Both the position numbers and the translations under genes were made by a program. From Paenimyroides aestuarii (GTDB taxonomy: Bacteria; Bacteroidota; Bacteroidia; Flavobacteriales; Flavobacteriaceae): a stretch of DNA of 64,000 nt. Below, one piece after another: positions 61,773 through 64,000 of this stretch (its first letter is position 1; each line of letters opens with the position of its first letter). The notes under the pieces were generated by a model. The model was not told the origin of the DNA, searched no databases, and saw only the letters and a list, made by a program, of their open reading frames with translations. The stretch lies in NCBI RefSeq assembly GCF_024628805.1, contig NZ_CP102382.1:2170001-2234000 (forward strand), read 5' to 3'.

Positions 61773-61832
61773 TTAAAATAGTTAATTTAATTCTGTGTAA
61801 ATGTATAAAATTTAATGTTAATAAAAATAAAA

Positions 61833-62210
61833 TTAATTTATAGAGTTTAAAATTAGCAAAACCCAAGCTGTTAGTAGCATTAAACCTCCAATTGGCGTAA
61901 TGGGTCCAAGTATTTTAACTTTTTTATTCCATGCACTGCTTATGCAAAGTGCATAGATACTAAAACTAAATAAAACAATTCCTAAAGTTAATGAATAGTA
62001 TAACAAGGTTTGCAATTTTGTGATATAATTAAGGTTGAAACCTACAATTATTAACAAAATGGCATGATACATTTGATATTTCACACCTGTTTCAAAGTTT
62101 TTTAGTTGCTCATTGTTAAAAATCTTTTTTAAAGCATGTGCACCAAAGGCTCCGAAAATAATTCCTAAAGCGCCAAAAACAGCACCGGTTGTTATAAATA
62201 TATTGGTCAT
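61833..62210 (-). CDS. DUF423-family inner-membrane protein
   Basis: The 125-residue protein has four membrane helices and the family signature GALGIIFGAFGAHALKK, with YQMYHAILLIIVG and LGPITPIGGLMLLTAWVLL. The function of this widespread family (YgdD-like) is unknown. Its start codon overlaps the stop of the upstream transglutaminase-like gene by 1 bp (62210), so the two are probably co-translated. Confidence 0.92.
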   Translation of the reverse strand: MTNIFITTGAVFGALGIIFGAFGAHALKKIFNNEQLKNFETGVKYQMYHAILLIIVGFNLNYITKLQTLLYYSLTLGIVLFSFSIYALCISSAWNKKVKILGPITPIGGLMLLTAWVLLILNSIN

Positions 62211-63139
62211 TAGTTCAAGGTTAATTCTCCTAAAATTTCTTCACTCATAAAAGGTCCGCCCGGATATTTTGCGGTATAATCTAAATTTAGCCACACTTGC
62301 CCGCGTTCATCTATATGGTAATGTATCGTTTTTCCTTTTGATTCTTTTACAAACAGAACTTCTTTAATTAAATACACAATGTTTTCTAAATCGGCTTTTG
62401 TTCCAATTAACATTTCAGGATACATGTGTTCTTTTGTGTGGATTAATCGCGGAGTTCCTCCAATTGCCCGGATAGATGCCGCCATTAAAATAGAGTGATC
62501 GTCGCAATCGCCCGAAAAATGCTGTAATGATTCAGAAGCAGTGGCAATATATTCCCGATTTTTGGGATCGTTTACATAGTTCCATTTGTCTTGAATTTCT
62601 TTAAAAATGGCAAAACATTGAATAATTTGTCGGTATTCTTTGTATCCTTTGATATTTCTAAAATGTTTAGCAGTTGCACCCACTGCAAAGTTGCGCACTT
62701 TGGGATTATCGTATTCTATTGCCTTAATAATTTTTGATTTGTTGGGAAAGGGCAACAGTTTTGATACAATAATGTCTTGTGGATTGGGGTTGTCGCTCAT
62801 GGCATAAATCATGGAACGGTAATCTTCGAAAACCGACTTAAAACCGTAACCTGTTGATAAAGTGCCAAATAAAAGTACTAGTAAATAGGTAATTATCGCA
62901 AAGAACAAAAAGCGTTTAATGTAATGCAAAACATACGTTACAACTGCTGTAATTACTACGAATAATAAAATGCGGTCTAAGTGTATGGGCCATTCTGGAT
63001 CGATTAAATTTTGATGCAGAATAATGAAAACCGGTATTAAAGTTAAAATAGTCAACAATAAAATTATAATAGTATCCCAAGGCTTAGGTAGGCTAAGCTT
63101 ATTTAGAGTACGCAATAATTTGATGTTGGCTATTTTCAT
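62210..63139 (-). CDS. Transglutaminase-like membrane protein
   Basis: The 309-residue protein has three N-terminal membrane segments (TIIILLLTILTLIPVFIIL, ILLFVVITAVVTYVL, FLFFAIITYLLVLLF). A transglutaminase-like domain follows with the catalytic Cys in FSGDCDDHSILMAASIRAI and a His in LIHTKEHMYPEML. The Asp of the triad may be in HIDERGQVWLNLDYTAKYP. Its substrate is unknown. It lies 9 bp downstream of the substrate-binding-protein gene, in one operon with DUF423. Confidence 0.8.
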   Translation of the reverse strand: MKIANIKLLRTLNKLSLPKPWDTIIILLLTILTLIPVFIILHQNLIDPEWPIHLDRILLFVVITAVVTYVLHYIKRFLFFAIITYLLVLLFGTLSTGYGFKSVFEDYRSMIYAMSDNPNPQDIIVSKLLPFPNKSKIIKAIEYDNPKVRNFAVGATAKHFRNIKGYKEYRQIIQCFAIFKEIQDKWNYVNDPKNREYIATASESLQHFSGDCDDHSILMAASIRAIGGTPRLIHTKEHMYPEMLIGTKADLENIVYLIKEVLFVKESKGKTIHYHIDERGQVWLNLDYTAKYPGGPFMSEEILGELTLN

Positions 63140-63148
63140 TAACTATTT

Positions 63149-63994
63149 TTAAACAACAACTTCAGAATAACTCAATGGTTGGTTTATAATTTTAAACTGT
63201 ATTAAATCGGCAATAATTTGATTAAATTGCGTTTCTGTTGGTTTTTTTTGCGACCATTTGGTTATTTGCAACCATTGCTGAATATCTTCTAACTTTTGGT
63301 TGAAAACACTTGCCAAGGTTTTATCGATACTTGGTATCATTTTAAACTCGGCCGTGGTTTGATTTATGGTTTCTATCAAATTGTTTACCAAAGCTTTGTT
63401 TTGGTTGTAAAAATCTTTGCGGGCAACAATCATAAAACATGGCCAGGGAGTGGGGCACACACCAATTCTTCTAAAAACACCTTGATCAACAATGGGTTGC
63501 GTCATAAAACGATCCCACATAAAATAATCGGCTGTGTTGTTGGTTAATGCTTCAACAGCACCGCTTAAGGTGTTTATTATTTCGAATGATAGGGAATCGA
63601 AACTCCATTTTTGATTGGCTGCATTCACATAAGTCATCAATTCTGAACCAGAACCATAGCGCGAAATGGCTGCTTTTTTTCCATACAAATCATCAACCGT
63701 TTGGTAATTGCTCTTCGCGTTTACGTGAATTCCCCATTGCAAAGGCGATTGCACGTAGGTTTGCAAAATAACCGACTCGTTTCCATTGGCAATGTCTTTT
63801 AAAATTCCTTCGGTTAAAATCACGGCTAAATCGGTTTCATTTTTGCGCAACATTTCACACATTTTTCCTGTGCCTTCGGGTATATCGGTCCATTGTAAAT
63901 CAATACCTATTTCATTAAACATTCCTTCATCAATCGTTAATTGCCAAGGAAAATTAAAATGTTCGGGTACGCCAACAATTCTAACGGTTTTCAT
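63149..63994 (-). CDS. Periplasmic-binding-protein-like (NMT1/SsuA-type) protein
   Basis: The 281-residue protein starts MKTVRIVGVPEHFNFPWQLT and shows the type 2 periplasmic-binding fold of the SsuA/THI5-NMT1 kind: FNEIGIDLQWTDIPEGTG, LAVILTEGILKDIANG, YGKKAAISRYGSGSELM and ADYFMWDRFMTQPIVD. There is no signal peptide, so it may be cytoplasmic, or the start may lie beyond what I assume. The ligand is unknown. The gene begins 6 bp from the window end, and its upstream context is not visible. Confidence 0.75.
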   Translation of the reverse strand: MKTVRIVGVPEHFNFPWQLTIDEGMFNEIGIDLQWTDIPEGTGKMCEMLRKNETDLAVILTEGILKDIANGNESVILQTYVQSPLQWGIHVNAKSNYQTVDDLYGKKAAISRYGSGSELMTYVNAANQKWSFDSLSFEIINTLSGAVEALTNNTADYFMWDRFMTQPIVDQGVFRRIGVCPTPWPCFMIVARKDFYNQNKALVNNLIETINQTTAEFKMIPSIDKTLASVFNQKLEDIQQWLQITKWSQKKPTETQFNQIIADLIQFKIINQPLSYSEVVV

Positions 63995-64000
63995 AAAAAG

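Overview
The window is AT-rich DNA from a member of the Bacteroidota, most likely class Flavobacteriia. I base this on the housekeeping genes (RimO, a short ProRS, FadL/OmpP1-type barrel, TamB plus a lipoprotein Omp85 partner, DUF4369/TlpA thioredoxins, UpxY/NusG paralogue, BshC) and on promoters that fit the Bacteroidota consensus TTTG-N19-21-TANNTTTG. I cannot name the genus.

Layout. Positions 1-2462 hold the start of bshC and a radical SAM gene. Positions 2480-2830 hold an IS982 transposase remnant. Positions 2890-29345 are an integron-like array of 23 gene cassettes, all read on the minus strand. They are separated by about 22 attC-like sites, mostly 130-200 bp, with long imperfectly paired arms. 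In cassettes 1-20 the 9-10 bp at the start of the cassette is the reverse complement of the 9-10 bp just after its gene, and the sequence changes from cassette to cassette. That is the R'/R'' signature of integron cassettes. At the right end a perfect Bacteroidota promoter (29349-29380, minus) lies at the attI-cassette junction, and a divergent tyrosine recombinase (29491-30558, plus) follows. This is the classical integron layout, but the recombinase has an extra N-terminal domain and lacks the large insertion typical of IntI.

The array carries elements that exploit attC sites. Two identical 1331-bp IS110-family elements sit at the same position in two attC sites. Their left ends contain a hairpin whose loop spells the two halves of that attC target, as expected of a bridge RNA targeting loop. 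A 664-nt group IIC intron without a protein gene sits in a third attC at TTGT/T, in the orientation used by known IIC-attC introns. A double-hairpin REP-like insert sits in a fourth.

Cassette contents include a two-gene CBASS-like unit (CD-NTase plus SLATT effector), a TIR protein, an SMI1/KNR4 protein, DinB-like and GNAT enzymes, a cation transporter, a solo UpxY antiterminator, a metallopeptidase lipoprotein, and many secreted or lipoproteins of unknown function.

Positions 30572-63994 are ordinary chromosome: AEC transporter, rimO, a frameshifted outer-membrane gene, a FadL-like porin, proS, a small membrane-protein operon, aroQ, two beta-barrel proteins, xerD, an Lrp regulator divergent from a methionine-gamma-lyase-like gene, tamB with its Omp85 partner, an NtrC-type regulator, a nucleotide-sugar cluster (UDP-sugar dehydrogenase, cytidylyltransferase-like protein, galE, rfbB, rfbC, rfbD, but no rfbA), two TlpA-like thioredoxins, a DUF423 protein, a transglutaminase-like membrane protein and a substrate-binding protein. 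I saw no tRNA, rRNA or CRISPR array.
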